A stretch of DNA of 64,000 nucleotides from Oscillospiraceae bacterium (lineage in GTDB: Bacteria > Bacillota > Clostridia > UBA1381): the NCBI GenBank assembly GCA_022509025.1, contig JAFLUB010000009.1, forward strand, positions 1 to 64,000, read 5' to 3'. A program made the translations under genes and the position numbers. Numbering within the stretch: the stretch's first letter is position 1; the number at the start of each line of letters is the position of its first letter. Under the pieces are notes generated by a model, which was given only the letters and a program-made list of their open reading frames with translations, had not been told where the DNA came from and made no database searches. Below are positions 7,979 to 16,867 of the stretch, piece by piece.

Positions 7979-9751
7979 ATGAAAGTTTTATTTGCTACTT
8001 CAGAGGCTGCTCCTTTTGTTAAAACAGGAGGCTTAGGTGATGTGGCAGGTTCTCTTCCTGCAACGCTTCGCGAAAAAGGTGTTGACGCAAGAGTTATTCT
8101 GCCGCTTTACAACTGTATACCGCAGGAATACAAGGATAAGATGAAGTATATCGACCATATCTATATTGATATGGCATGGAGAAAGCAGTACGCCGGCGTA
8201 TTTGAGCTGGAGCATAACGGCTGTATTTTCTATTTTGTGGATAATAAGTTCTACTTCAATGGCGATAAGCCATATGACTTTATCCATCTTGACTGTGAGA
8301 AGTTTATATTCTTCTCAAAGGCTGTTTTATCACTCCTGCCGACACTGGATTTCCGTCCTGACGTTATAAACTGTAACGACTGGCAGACAGGTCCGATACC
8401 TGTGTTCCTTGATACTTTCCAGGATAATCCGTTCTACCAAGGCATAAAAACGGTTATGACTATCCATAACCTTAAATTCCAGGGAAGATGGGATTTCCAA
8501 AAGATTAAGGATGTAATGGGAATCAGTGACTACTACTTCACTCCCGATAAGCTTGAGTACTACAAAGATGCCAACCTTTTAAAGGGCGGTATGGTTTATG
8601 CAAATAAGATTTCAACAGTAAGCTCAACTTACGCGGGTGAAATCATGTCTGAGGAATACGGCGAAGGACTTCATAACCTTCTTTCCGCAAGATACAATGA
8701 TGTTTGTGGTATCGTGAACGGAATATCATATACCGACTGGAATCCTCAGACGGATAAGATGATTTATAAGAATTATACAGCGAAAACCGTTCATAAGAAT
8801 AAGGCAGAGAATAAGGCTAAGCTGCAGGAGGAACTGGGACTCCCGGTAGATCCTGATAAAATGCTGGTCGGCGTTGTTTCGCGTCTTACAGACCAGAAGG
8901 GCTTTGACCTTGTAGCTTATAAGATGGAGGAATTATGCGCCGGCGGAATGCAGGTAGTTGTTCTCGGAACAGGCGATGAAAAATATGAAAACCTGTTCAG
9001 ACACTACGCATGGAAATATCCCGACCGTTTCTCGGCTCAGATTTATTTCTCAAATGAGATGTCACATAAGATTTACGCAGCTTGCGACGCGTTCCTTATG
9101 CCGTCGCGTTTTGAGCCGTGCGGACTGTCACAGCTTATCAGCCTGAGATACGGAACAGTGCCGATTGTTCGCGAAACAGGCGGACTTAAGGATACCGTAA
9201 TGCCGTATAATGAGTATACAGGCGAGGGAACAGGCTTCTCATTCGCTAACTATAACGCTGATGAAATGATGAAGATTATATGGTATGCGATGGATATCTA
9301 TTATAACAGAAAAGATGAATGGAATAATATAATAGATAACGGCATGGCTGTGGATTATTCATGGAATGTATCTGCTGATAAGTATATCAATATGTATCAG
9401 GAGCTTACAGGTATATATGATTTACCTGAAAAAACCGACGCGCCTGTAAAAAAGACAACAAGAAAAAAGGCGGCAAAGCCTAAGAAGGACACTTTTGAAG
9501 AAACGATTAAGGCTGATGTTGAAAAGGCAACTGCCGCTATCGTAGAGGGCGCTAAAGAACCTGAAATTATAAAGGTGGAAAATCCTTTTGGCGAGGAAAA
9601 GAAGGCCCCAAAGCCTAAAACCTCATCGGCGAAAAAGACAACAGCAAAGAAAACAACCGCTTCCAAAACAGGAACGGCTAAAAAGAGCGCGGCTAAAACA
9701 ACCGCGTCCAAAACTACGAAGAAAACGTCGAAAGACAGTAAATCTTCGTAA
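7979..9751 (+). CDS. glgA: Glycogen synthase (ADP-glucose) with about 100-residue Lys/Ala/Thr-rich C-terminal extension
   Basis: GlgA (GT5) transfers glucose from ADP-glucose to the growing alpha-1,4 glucan. The core, residues 1 to about 480, has the usual length and motifs: MKVLFATSEAAPFVKTGGLGDV with the Lys-Thr-Gly-Gly nucleotide site, NDWQTG, VSRLTDQKGFD, and MPSRFEPCGLSQL with the catalytic Glu. The remaining residues have no place in the family. They are a low-complexity polycationic stretch (KKTTRKKAAKPKK, then a short acidic helix-like insert, then repeated SAKKTT/TASKT units). A similar tail ends GlgB. The ATG at 7979 is chosen because AAAGGA lies 6 bases before it and the family N-terminus begins there. 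An ATG at 7961 would leave almost no leader. Confidence 0.95.
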   Translation: MKVLFATSEAAPFVKTGGLGDVAGSLPATLREKGVDARVILPLYNCIPQEYKDKMKYIDHIYIDMAWRKQYAGVFELEHNGCIFYFVDNKFYFNGDKPYDFIHLDCEKFIFFSKAVLSLLPTLDFRPDVINCNDWQTGPIPVFLDTFQDNPFYQGIKTVMTIHNLKFQGRWDFQKIKDVMGISDYYFTPDKLEYYKDANLLKGGMVYANKISTVSSTYAGEIMSEEYGEGLHNLLSARYNDVCGIVNGISYTDWNPQTDKMIYKNYTAKTVHKNKAENKAKLQEELGLPVDPDKMLVGVVSRLTDQKGFDLVAYKMEELCAGGMQVVVLGTGDEKYENLFRHYAWKYPDRFSAQIYFSNEMSHKIYAACDAFLMPSRFEPCGLSQLISLRYGTVPIVRETGGLKDTVMPYNEYTGEGTGFSFANYNADEMMKIIWYAMDIYYNRKDEWNNIIDNGMAVDYSWNVSADKYINMYQELTGIYDLPEKTDAPVKKTTRKKAAKPKKDTFEETIKADVEKATAAIVEGAKEPEIIKVENPFGEEKKAPKPKTSSAKKTTAKKTTASKTGTAKKSAAKTTASKTTKKTSKDSKSS

Positions 9752-9782
9752 AGTAAGAATATTAAAGGGGATGTAGAAAAAC

Positions 9783-12272
9783 ATGGCACAAGCTAAAACA
9801 TCATCGAAGCCGGCAGCTTCGGGACTTACAGCCGCTGAAGAAGCGCTTAAGAACGAAATTATAGGCAAGGTAAGAAGACATTTCGGAAAGGGCATGGATG
9901 ATGCCACTCCGAATATGATTTATACCGCGTGCGCCTTGACCGTCCGCGACCAGATTATGGAGCAGTGGTCGAAGTCACACAAAGTAGTAAGAGACAAGGG
10001 TTCAAAAAAGCTTTATTACCTTTCCTTTGAGTTCCTCATGGGCAGACTTTTAAGCACAAATATTCTGAACCTGATGCAGACAAAGGAATACAAGAACGTG
10101 CTTGCCGACCTCGGCTACACGTTTGATGGTGTTGCTGAAATGGAGAACGACGCGGGACTCGGTAACGGGGGCTTGGGCAGACTTGCCGCTTGCTTTATCG
10201 ACTCGCTAACTACACTTGATTTGCCGGCTTACGGCTGTTCAATCCGTTACGAGCATGGTCTTTTCCGTCAGAAGATAGTTGAAGGCTATCAGACGGAGCT
10301 TCCGGACTCATGGCTTGAAAACGGTAACGCGTGGGAAATCGCGCGTCCAGAGGAGGCTGTAAAGGTAACCTTCGGCGGCAGTGTTGAGACTGTATGGAAC
10401 GATGGTAAGGCTGAGATTAAGTATCATAACGCGAATACGATTCTCGCTGTTCCGTATGACGTTCCGTTGGTAGGCTACGATTCAAAGATTGTAAACAAGC
10501 TGAGACTTTGGGGCGCGTCTGTGCCGAATGATTACGACTTTGTAAACTACAATCAGGATACATTTAACCGCGTAATGGAAGCTAAGGATATAGCGCGCAG
10601 AATATCCGGTATTCTTTACCCCGATGACACAACCGACGAGGGTAAGAGATTAAGACTCAGCCAGCAGTACTTCCTTGTATCTGCTACAATGCAGTGGATT
10701 TTAAGAGAGTTCGAGGAAAGAAACGGCGCTGACTGGGCAAAGCTCCCGGACAAGGTGGTAATTCACATAAACGATACTCACCCGACTCTGGCAATACCCG
10801 AAATGATGCGTCTGTTAATGGACGAAAAAGGTCTTGGTTGGGACGAAGCGTGGGAGATTGTAACTCACGTATTCGCATATACGAACCACACCGTAATGAG
10901 CGAAGCGCTTGAAAAGTGGAACGAGGGTATGTTCCGCGGTCTTATGCCGAGAATATATGAGATAGTTGCGGAAATCAACCGCCGTCTCATGGAGAAGCTT
11001 AATGCGGTATACGGCGGCGATCAGGGTAAGCTTGACTGGATGGCTGTTATTTCAAACGGACAGGTAAACATGGCGAACCTCTGTCTTGCAAGCTGCTTTG
11101 CGGTAAACGGCGTTTCACAGCTTCATACGCAGATACTTAAAGACGATATTTTCCATGATTACTATGTGCTTGATCCGGATCGTTTCCACGCGATAACGAA
11201 CGGTATCACGTTCAGAAGATGGATAGCTAACTGCAACGGAGAGCTTACAAAGCTTATCGACTCAAAGATTGGTAAGGGCTGGCTCAAGGACGCTGACAAG
11301 CTCGCAGGTCTTGCTAAGTACGCTAAGGATAAGGAATTCCAGAAGAAGTTTGACAAGATTAAGAGAGACAACAAGGTTGCTCTTGCTGAATATATTAAGG
11401 AGCATAACGGCGTTGAGGTTGACCCCGATTCTATCTTTGACGTACAGTGTAAGCGACTTCATGAGTACAAGCGTCAGATGATGAACGTGCTTCATATAAT
11501 CGCGGAGTATAACAAGATGCTTGAGGATTCAAAATACTTAGAGGACTTCTATCCCAAGACATACATCTTCGGCGCGAAGGCGGCTCCGGGTTATGTAAGA
11601 GCTAAGAATATCATAAAGCTCATCAACTCAATTGCTGACATCATCAACAACGACAAGCGCATTAAGGATAAGATAAAGGTTGTATTTATCGAGAACTACG
11701 GTGTATCAATCGCGGAGAAAATCGTTACTGCGGCGGACGTTTCAGAGCAGATTTCAACAGCCGGCAAGGAGGCTTCCGGTACGGGCTGCATGAAGTTCAT
11801 GCTTAACGGCGCTCTTACCATAGGAACACTCGACGGCGCGAACGTTGAAATGGCTGAAAAGGTAGGCAAGGATAACATCTACATCTTCGGTTTGAAGGAC
11901 GACGAGGTTGCGGCAAGACTGAAGTACCCCGGCAGCGATGAGGTAAAGCATATTTACTCAACAAATTCATCACTTCGCCGTGCTCTGGAAATGCTCATAG
12001 ACGGCAGCATTATCCCGGGTAACACAACGATATTCAGTGACCTTTATAACACGCTCTTGTTCGGTGATTACGGTTATCCCGACACATACATGGTACTGCG
12101 TGACTTTGAGGATTATATGAAAACTCAGGAGATAATCTCCGAGGATTACAGAAACAGAGAAAAGTGGCTTGAAATGGCGATAATGAATACGGCTATGTCG
12201 GGCTTCTTCTCCAGTGACCGTACCATTAATGAGTACAACGATCAGATTTGGCACTTGAAGCCTATAAAATAA
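9783..12272 (+). CDS. glgP: Glycogen/alpha-glucan phosphorylase
   Basis: GlgP (GT35, pyridoxal phosphate-dependent) releases glucose 1-phosphate from the ends of glycogen. The 829-residue protein has the family signatures ENDAGLGNGGLGRLAACF, the YGCSIRYEHGLFRQ substrate region, VIHINDTHPTLAIPE, VQCKRLHEYKRQ, and the cofactor-lysine motif EASGTGCMKFMLNGA. In that motif Cys replaces the more usual Asn just before Met-Lys. The first 14 residues (MAQAKTSSKPAASG) are rich in Ala, Lys and Ser and echo the tails of GlgA and GlgB. It lies 31 bases after glgA behind an AAAGGGGATG ribosome binding site and is probably cotranscribed with it. Strong hairpins follow. Confidence 0.96.
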   Translation: MAQAKTSSKPAASGLTAAEEALKNEIIGKVRRHFGKGMDDATPNMIYTACALTVRDQIMEQWSKSHKVVRDKGSKKLYYLSFEFLMGRLLSTNILNLMQTKEYKNVLADLGYTFDGVAEMENDAGLGNGGLGRLAACFIDSLTTLDLPAYGCSIRYEHGLFRQKIVEGYQTELPDSWLENGNAWEIARPEEAVKVTFGGSVETVWNDGKAEIKYHNANTILAVPYDVPLVGYDSKIVNKLRLWGASVPNDYDFVNYNQDTFNRVMEAKDIARRISGILYPDDTTDEGKRLRLSQQYFLVSATMQWILREFEERNGADWAKLPDKVVIHINDTHPTLAIPEMMRLLMDEKGLGWDEAWEIVTHVFAYTNHTVMSEALEKWNEGMFRGLMPRIYEIVAEINRRLMEKLNAVYGGDQGKLDWMAVISNGQVNMANLCLASCFAVNGVSQLHTQILKDDIFHDYYVLDPDRFHAITNGITFRRWIANCNGELTKLIDSKIGKGWLKDADKLAGLAKYAKDKEFQKKFDKIKRDNKVALAEYIKEHNGVEVDPDSIFDVQCKRLHEYKRQMMNVLHIIAEYNKMLEDSKYLEDFYPKTYIFGAKAAPGYVRAKNIIKLINSIADIINNDKRIKDKIKVVFIENYGVSIAEKIVTAADVSEQISTAGKEASGTGCMKFMLNGALTIGTLDGANVEMAEKVGKDNIYIFGLKDDEVAARLKYPGSDEVKHIYSTNSSLRRALEMLIDGSIIPGNTTIFSDLYNTLLFGDYGYPDTYMVLRDFEDYMKTQEIISEDYRNREKWLEMAIMNTAMSGFFSSDRTINEYNDQIWHLKPIK

Positions 12273-12314
12273 TTTAGAAATATGGTCGGACTTCGACAAA
12301 TTAGGTCAGATTTT

Positions 12315-12364
12315 ACGAAAATAAGCCTGTAGACGTACGTAGGTACGGTAGGGCTTATTTTCGT
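12315..12364 (+). repeat. Long hairpin 3' of glgP with the GTAC-GTAC core seen in other repeats here
   Basis: ACGAAAATAAGCC (12315-12327) pairs perfectly with GGCTTATTTTCGT (12352-12364). A second stem, CGTAC/GTACG (12334-12338 with 12343-12347), lies inside. The upstream TTAGGTCAGATTTTACG and the GTAC-loop-GTAC apex match the reverse complement of the tandem repeats at 51425-51745, so this looks like a diverged inverted member of that family. It may also slow or stop transcription after glgP. Confidence 0.6.
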
Positions 12365-12375
12365 GAAAAGCTCAC

Positions 12376-12416
12376 AACAGCGCCGTTTTCAATAAACGTC
12401 GCTGTTGAAATTTTTT
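12376..12416 (+). terminator. Intrinsic terminator of the glgA-glgP operon
   Basis: AACAGCG (12376-12382) pairs with CGCTGTT (12400-12406), and an inner CGTTT/AAACG stem closes a 5-nt loop. The stem is followed by GAAATTTTTT, a good rho-independent terminator. Confidence 0.8.
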
Positions 12417-12484
12417 ATAATGCAAAATAGATGGTTAATAAAACATTTAATATTGCGCGGTCTGAGCAATTTGTCGGCAGTCCG

Positions 12485-12509
12485 GGAAGTGACATAATAA
12501 GTCACTTCC
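12485..12509 (+). promoter_or_regulatory. Perfect hairpin in the leader of the GH13 gene
   Basis: GGAAGTGAC (12485-12493) pairs perfectly with GTCACTTCC (12501-12509) around a 7-nt loop, only 23 bases before the start codon and just upstream of the AGGGGGAC ribosome binding site. It could be an operator, an attenuator or a stabilising 5' hairpin. No U tract follows. I do not see a clear sigma-A promoter for this gene. Confidence 0.45.
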
Positions 12510-12532
12510 TTTAGTTAAACAGGGGGACATTT

Positions 12533-14485
12533 ATGGATATAGAGCATAATTCAAGAGAATATTTTTACAGATTTCCGTTTGGCGCGGTTAAATGCGGTAC
12601 CGATATAAGGTTTCGTCTTTCCGTATCTGAAGTAGGAATACCGTCTGCGGTGCGTATTGTTATGAGAGAGGACGGAAAAGAAGAAATACGTAAGGATATG
12701 CCGTATATCTTTGACATGAGCGGTCATTGTATATACTCAACAAGCGTAAAAATGCCTGAAAAACCCGGACTTGTATGGTATTATTTTGAGCTTGAAACAG
12801 AGCGTGGTATGGTATATTACGGAAATAATTCTCAGAATCTCGGCGGAATAGGCGAGATGAGCTTTAACCCGCCAAGTCACTCATATCAGGTAACTGTTTA
12901 TGATAAGGATTATAAGACTCCTGACTGGTTCAAGACAGGTGTGGCGTATCAGATTTTCGTTGACAGATTCTACAATGGAAACGAGGACGGTTCTTTCTTA
13001 GGTGACAGAACAGACATAATAAAGCGCGGCTGGGATGAACAGCCTTTCTATAAGGCTGAGCAGTTCGGCGGCGAGTATAAGGCGAATGACTTCTTCGGCG
13101 GAAATCTCAAAGGTGTTATCAAAAAGCTGCCTTACCTGAAGGATTTGGGAATATCTGTTATATATCTCAATCCTATTTTCAAGGCGTATTCAAATCATAA
13201 ATACGATACGGGCGACTATGAAATGATTGATCCTATGTTCGGCGATGAAGAAACATTCAAGGAGCTTTGCGATACTGCGAAGAGCATGGGAATACGCATC
13301 ATTCTTGACGGCGTATTTAATCATACAGGCAGTAACAGTAAGTACTTCAATAAAGACGGCGAGTATGACAGCGTAGGCGCGTATCAGTCGCAGGATTCTC
13401 CGTATTACTCATGGTTCCGCTTCATGGAATGGCCGAATATATATGAATCATGGTGGGGAATGACAACTCTGCCGCAGGTTGAGGAGCACAGCGAAGAATA
13501 CCGCAAGTATCTCCTTTCAGGCGAAGATGCGATTGTAAAGAAATGGATAAGAAACGGCGCGTCAGGCTGGCGTCTTGATGTGGTTGACGAACTTCCCGGA
13601 TTTTTTGTAAAAGAGCTGAGAGAAGGCGTAAAGAGTGTTGATGAAAATGCTGTAATTATCGGCGAGGTCTGGGAGGACGCTTCCAATAAGAGCGCATACA
13701 GTGAACGCCGTGAATATTTCCTGGGTAAAGAGCTTGATTCTGTAATGAACTACCCTATGCGTAATGCCCTTATAGACGCAGTAAGCGGAAAAATTGATGC
13801 GGAAGAATTTAATGCGCGTCTTATGAGTATAAAGGAAAACTATCCGGTGCCGGCATATCATTCGCTTCTCAATATGGTCACGAGCCATGACGTTGAGCGT
13901 ATTATGACTATTATGGGCGATGCGCCTTCAAGACATGACGTTTCAAAAGATTATCAGGCGCAGTTCAAACTTGACGGTTACGCGCTGGAACTCGCAAAGG
14001 AAAGAGCCACACTTGTTTTAGGTCTGCAAATGACTCTGCCCGGAGTTCCGTGTATCTTCTACGGTGACGAGATAGGTATGCAGGGCTACGGCGACCCGTT
14101 CTGCCGCCAGACGTTCCCGTGGGATAAAATTGACGAGATTGACGTTGACGGACGTGTACGTGATCGTTACAGAAAGATGATTATGCTCAGGAACATGTCA
14201 AAGGCATTCTCCATAGGCGAGTTTGACTGTGTATATAAATTAGGTCATGTCTATGGCTTTCTCCGTTCCTATGGCGATGAACAGTATCTTGTAATGGCGA
14301 ACATGGGTACGAGTGAGGAAAGAGCGCGAGTAGACGTTGCCAGATTCGGTATAACAAAAATGACCTGCATAACTGAGGATGTTGAAACAAAGGAATCTCC
14401 TGACGGTATACATTATATTGATATGCAAAGACTCTGGATAAAAGTTTATAAAGCTGAAAATGACAAAAATCTCCAGACTATATAG
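12533..14485 (+). CDS. GH13 alpha-glucan hydrolase (neopullulanase/cyclomaltodextrinase-like)
   Basis: The 650-residue enzyme has an N-terminal beta-sandwich of about 130 residues (CBM34-like by position), then a GH13 barrel. The barrel shows VAYQIFVDRFYNG, FFGGNLKGVIKKLPYLKDLG, IRIILDGVFNHTG (conserved region I), GWRLDVVDELP (region II, nucleophile Asp), IIGEVWEDA (region III, acid Glu) and MVTSHDVERIM (region IV). The FFGGNL element and overall length fit intracellular maltodextrin- or cyclodextrin-degrading enzymes. There is no signal peptide, so it acts in the cytoplasm, probably on glycogen-derived or imported oligosaccharides, together with the upstream phosphorylase. Exact substrate specificity cannot be read from the sequence. 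The antiporter gene follows within 30 bases. Confidence 0.88.
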   Translation: MDIEHNSREYFYRFPFGAVKCGTDIRFRLSVSEVGIPSAVRIVMREDGKEEIRKDMPYIFDMSGHCIYSTSVKMPEKPGLVWYYFELETERGMVYYGNNSQNLGGIGEMSFNPPSHSYQVTVYDKDYKTPDWFKTGVAYQIFVDRFYNGNEDGSFLGDRTDIIKRGWDEQPFYKAEQFGGEYKANDFFGGNLKGVIKKLPYLKDLGISVIYLNPIFKAYSNHKYDTGDYEMIDPMFGDEETFKELCDTAKSMGIRIILDGVFNHTGSNSKYFNKDGEYDSVGAYQSQDSPYYSWFRFMEWPNIYESWWGMTTLPQVEEHSEEYRKYLLSGEDAIVKKWIRNGASGWRLDVVDELPGFFVKELREGVKSVDENAVIIGEVWEDASNKSAYSERREYFLGKELDSVMNYPMRNALIDAVSGKIDAEEFNARLMSIKENYPVPAYHSLLNMVTSHDVERIMTIMGDAPSRHDVSKDYQAQFKLDGYALELAKERATLVLGLQMTLPGVPCIFYGDEIGMQGYGDPFCRQTFPWDKIDEIDVDGRVRDRYRKMIMLRNMSKAFSIGEFDCVYKLGHVYGFLRSYGDEQYLVMANMGTSEERARVDVARFGITKMTCITEDVETKESPDGIHYIDMQRLWIKVYKAENDKNLQTI

Positions 14486-14512
14486 AAAACAATGACTTAT
14501 TTGGAGGCGGAT

Positions 14513-16120
14513 ATGTTCTCTACCACGCTTTTGATAGCAGCTGCCATAATCATGATATGTGTGGCGGGAAACAAGATTTTTAATAAAATCGGCATACCTG
14601 TTCTTCTTGTTTTCATTGGATTAGGTATGCTGTTCGGCTCAGACGGAATAATGAAAATTCCGTTTGAGGACTACGGCTTTGCTGAAAAAATATGCAATGT
14701 CGCGCTGATATTCATCATGTTTTACGGAGGCTTCGGTACAAACATGAAGGAAGCACGGCCTGTCGCAGCAAAGGCGATATTGCTCTCGTCCGCGGGAGTC
14801 ATTCTCACAGCCGCGTTGACGACAGTGTTCTGCTTCTTTGTGCTTAGAATGAACCTTATGGAAAGTATGCTTATCGGTTCTGTATTAAGCTCTACCGACG
14901 CCGCATCGGTTTTCTCTGTGTTGCGTTCAAAAAATCTGAATTTGAAGTATAACACTGCATCAATGCTGGAAATGGAGAGCGGAAGTAACGACCCGTTCTC
15001 GTATATGCTGACAATAATTGTATTGTCTATGATGCATGGTGAAATGGGAGCCGGAAGGATAATTTACACTGTTGTCACAGAGCTTTCATTTGCGCTGATA
15101 TTCGGCGCATTGGTAGCGTACGGCGCGCTCTGGATTATGCGCCGTTTTCATTTTCATTATACAGGTCATGACACGGTATTTGTTTTGGGAGTTGCTATTG
15201 CCGCATATGCTCTGCCGGCGGCAGTCGGAGGTAACGGGTATTTAGGCGTATACATAGTAGGTTTAATACTCGGTAACAGTGATATCGGTAATAAGAAAAT
15301 GCTTGTGCATTTCTTTGACGGCGTCACAAGTTTTATGGAAATGCTGATATTCTTCCTGTTGGGACTTCTATCGTTCCCGACGAAAATATGGCAGGTGGCT
15401 CTGCCGTCAATGCTTATCGCGCTGTTTCTTACGTTTATTGCAAGACCTGTGGCAGTCGGCGCTGTACTTGCGCCGTTTAAGACGAAGCTTTCCCAGTACG
15501 CTGTTGTGTCATGGGCGGGACTGCGTGGCGCGGCTTCTATAGTGTTTACGATTGAGGTTGTTCTGAGCGGAAATCTGCTTGAAAATGATATTTTCCATAT
15601 CGCGTTCTGTGTGGTTCTGTTCTCGATAATGATACAGGGAACACTTCTTCCGTTTGTTGCCAGGAAAACAAATATGATTGACAAAACGGGCAACGTGCTT
15701 AAAACCTTTAATGATTACTCCGATGAAACAGAGATAAACTTTATAAGACTTAATATAAAAAGCGGTAATGCATGGATTGATATGGCAATAAAGGATATTC
15801 ATTTGCCTCCGCAGATGCTTTTTGCCGTTGTAATGCGTAGGAATGAAACAATAATTCCAAACGGAGAAACGGTAATAAACGAGGGGGATACAGTTATCTT
15901 AGGTGCCCCGTCGCAAGGCGGCTGTGATGAAGTGCATTTTCGAGAGGTGTCAGCAGATGACCGGAAGCATTGGTGTGGAAAGACTATGGCGGAAATTAAT
16001 TTCCCGTCAGGTTATCTCGTTATTATGATAAAACGCGGAGATGATGTTGTTATCCCTGTCGGAAGTACAGTGATTGAAAAAGAAGATAAGCTTGTTATGA
16101 TTGCAAAAAATAAGAGATGA
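14513..16120 (+). CDS. CPA1-type cation/proton antiporter (NhaP2/CvrA-like) with two C-terminal TrkA-C modules
   Basis: The first 390 or so residues form about a dozen membrane helices of the monovalent cation/proton antiporter fold, with GNKIFNKIGIPVLLVFIGLG at the start, SVLSSTDAASVFSVL containing the ion-binding Thr-Asp, and LEMESGSNDPF. The soluble tail holds two consecutive TrkA-C (RCK C-terminal) modules: about residues 405-460 (NETIIPNGETVINEGDTVIL) and about 470-535 (DDVVIPVGSTVIEKEDKLVM). TrkA-C modules bind ligands or ions in K+ antiporters such as CvrA, so K+/H+ exchange is the best guess. The start at 14513 follows a GGAGGCG site; an in-frame ATG at 14492 lacks one. It lies 27 bases after the GH13 gene and is probably cotranscribed. 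Confidence 0.88.
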   Translation: MFSTTLLIAAAIIMICVAGNKIFNKIGIPVLLVFIGLGMLFGSDGIMKIPFEDYGFAEKICNVALIFIMFYGGFGTNMKEARPVAAKAILLSSAGVILTAALTTVFCFFVLRMNLMESMLIGSVLSSTDAASVFSVLRSKNLNLKYNTASMLEMESGSNDPFSYMLTIIVLSMMHGEMGAGRIIYTVVTELSFALIFGALVAYGALWIMRRFHFHYTGHDTVFVLGVAIAAYALPAAVGGNGYLGVYIVGLILGNSDIGNKKMLVHFFDGVTSFMEMLIFFLLGLLSFPTKIWQVALPSMLIALFLTFIARPVAVGAVLAPFKTKLSQYAVVSWAGLRGAASIVFTIEVVLSGNLLENDIFHIAFCVVLFSIMIQGTLLPFVARKTNMIDKTGNVLKTFNDYSDETEINFIRLNIKSGNAWIDMAIKDIHLPPQMLFAVVMRRNETIIPNGETVINEGDTVILGAPSQGGCDEVHFREVSADDRKHWCGKTMAEINFPSGYLVIMIKRGDDVVIPVGSTVIEKEDKLVMIAKNKR

Positions 16121-16123
16121 TAA

Positions 16124-16154
16124 AAAGCAGAAGATTTATTTAATCTTCTGCTTT
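16124..16154. terminator. Bidirectional terminator between the antiporter gene and spoIIR
   Basis: AAAGCAGAAGATT (16124-16136) pairs perfectly with AATCTTCTGCTTT (16142-16154) around a 5-nt loop, with T-rich flanks on both strands. The spoIIR stop codon lies inside it. Confidence 0.85.
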
Positions 16155-16747
16155 ATTTCTTGTACTATCTCAATTATTTTAAACTTTACCACAACTTCAT
16201 TGTTCTTTTTTGTTATTATATCGTAGGTGTCTTTGTCAAGCGTTTCGCGCAGTATTTTTTTACTTTCCTCACTTAGCGTCATCTCTCCGTCCTCGCTCAT
16301 GCACAGCGGCGGATACATCACACACCACCAGTTATGTCCCTGACCATTTCCGAGGATAATTCTTATCCCGTAGTAGTCTCCCGCGGGAAGCGTCATAGAC
16401 TTGTATGTTTTTTCGGGGAACGGAAACTTCCCGTACATCGCGCGCGCTGTGTAGTCAAATCCGTTTTCTCTGAGCACTCTGTTTGCAGTTTCTTCAAATT
16501 CGGGAAGTCTATGTATAATTTCCTCCATGCACTTTTCATCTTCAATATCAAATTTCTCTCTTACTTCTTTAAGTACCGCGTCGCGCACCTTTAGCTTAAT
16601 GTTCTGGTCAGCCTCTGAATCGCTCTCGGCTATTATGTGCAGCCTTATAAGGTTATCGCGTAAATCAGCCTGAACGCTATCTGAATAAGAAGATGCAATA
16701 ACTGTAATTCCAAGCGCAATCGCAAACGCAGCTATAATTTTATTCAT
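16136..16747 (-). CDS. spoIIR: Stage II sporulation protein R
   Basis: SpoIIR is the forespore-secreted signal that triggers SpoIIGA to process pro-sigma-E in the mother cell. The 203-residue protein has an N-terminal export signal (MNKIIAAFAIALGITVIASSY) followed by the family hallmark LRDNLIRLHIIAESDSEADQNIKLKVRDAVL. Further conserved stretches are PAGDYYGIRIILGNGQGHNWWCVMYPPLC and the charged C-terminus. The length is typical. It is a single-gene transcript divergent from sleB-ypeB, and its presence is strong evidence for endospore formation. The ATG at 16747 gives the expected signal peptide directly. Confidence 0.94.
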   Translation of the reverse strand: MNKIIAAFAIALGITVIASSYSDSVQADLRDNLIRLHIIAESDSEADQNIKLKVRDAVLKEVREKFDIEDEKCMEEIIHRLPEFEETANRVLRENGFDYTARAMYGKFPFPEKTYKSMTLPAGDYYGIRIILGNGQGHNWWCVMYPPLCMSEDGEMTLSEESKKILRETLDKDTYDIITKKNNEVVVKFKIIEIVQEIKQKIK

Positions 16748-16867
16748 TTTATTACCTCGCTTTAATATGTAATCTTATTTCTAAGTATTAACATTTTTTC
16801 AGTTTCAATACATATTTTATCTTCTGAAAAGGAAATACTAAAGAAAAATCACATAAGGAGGATTAAC

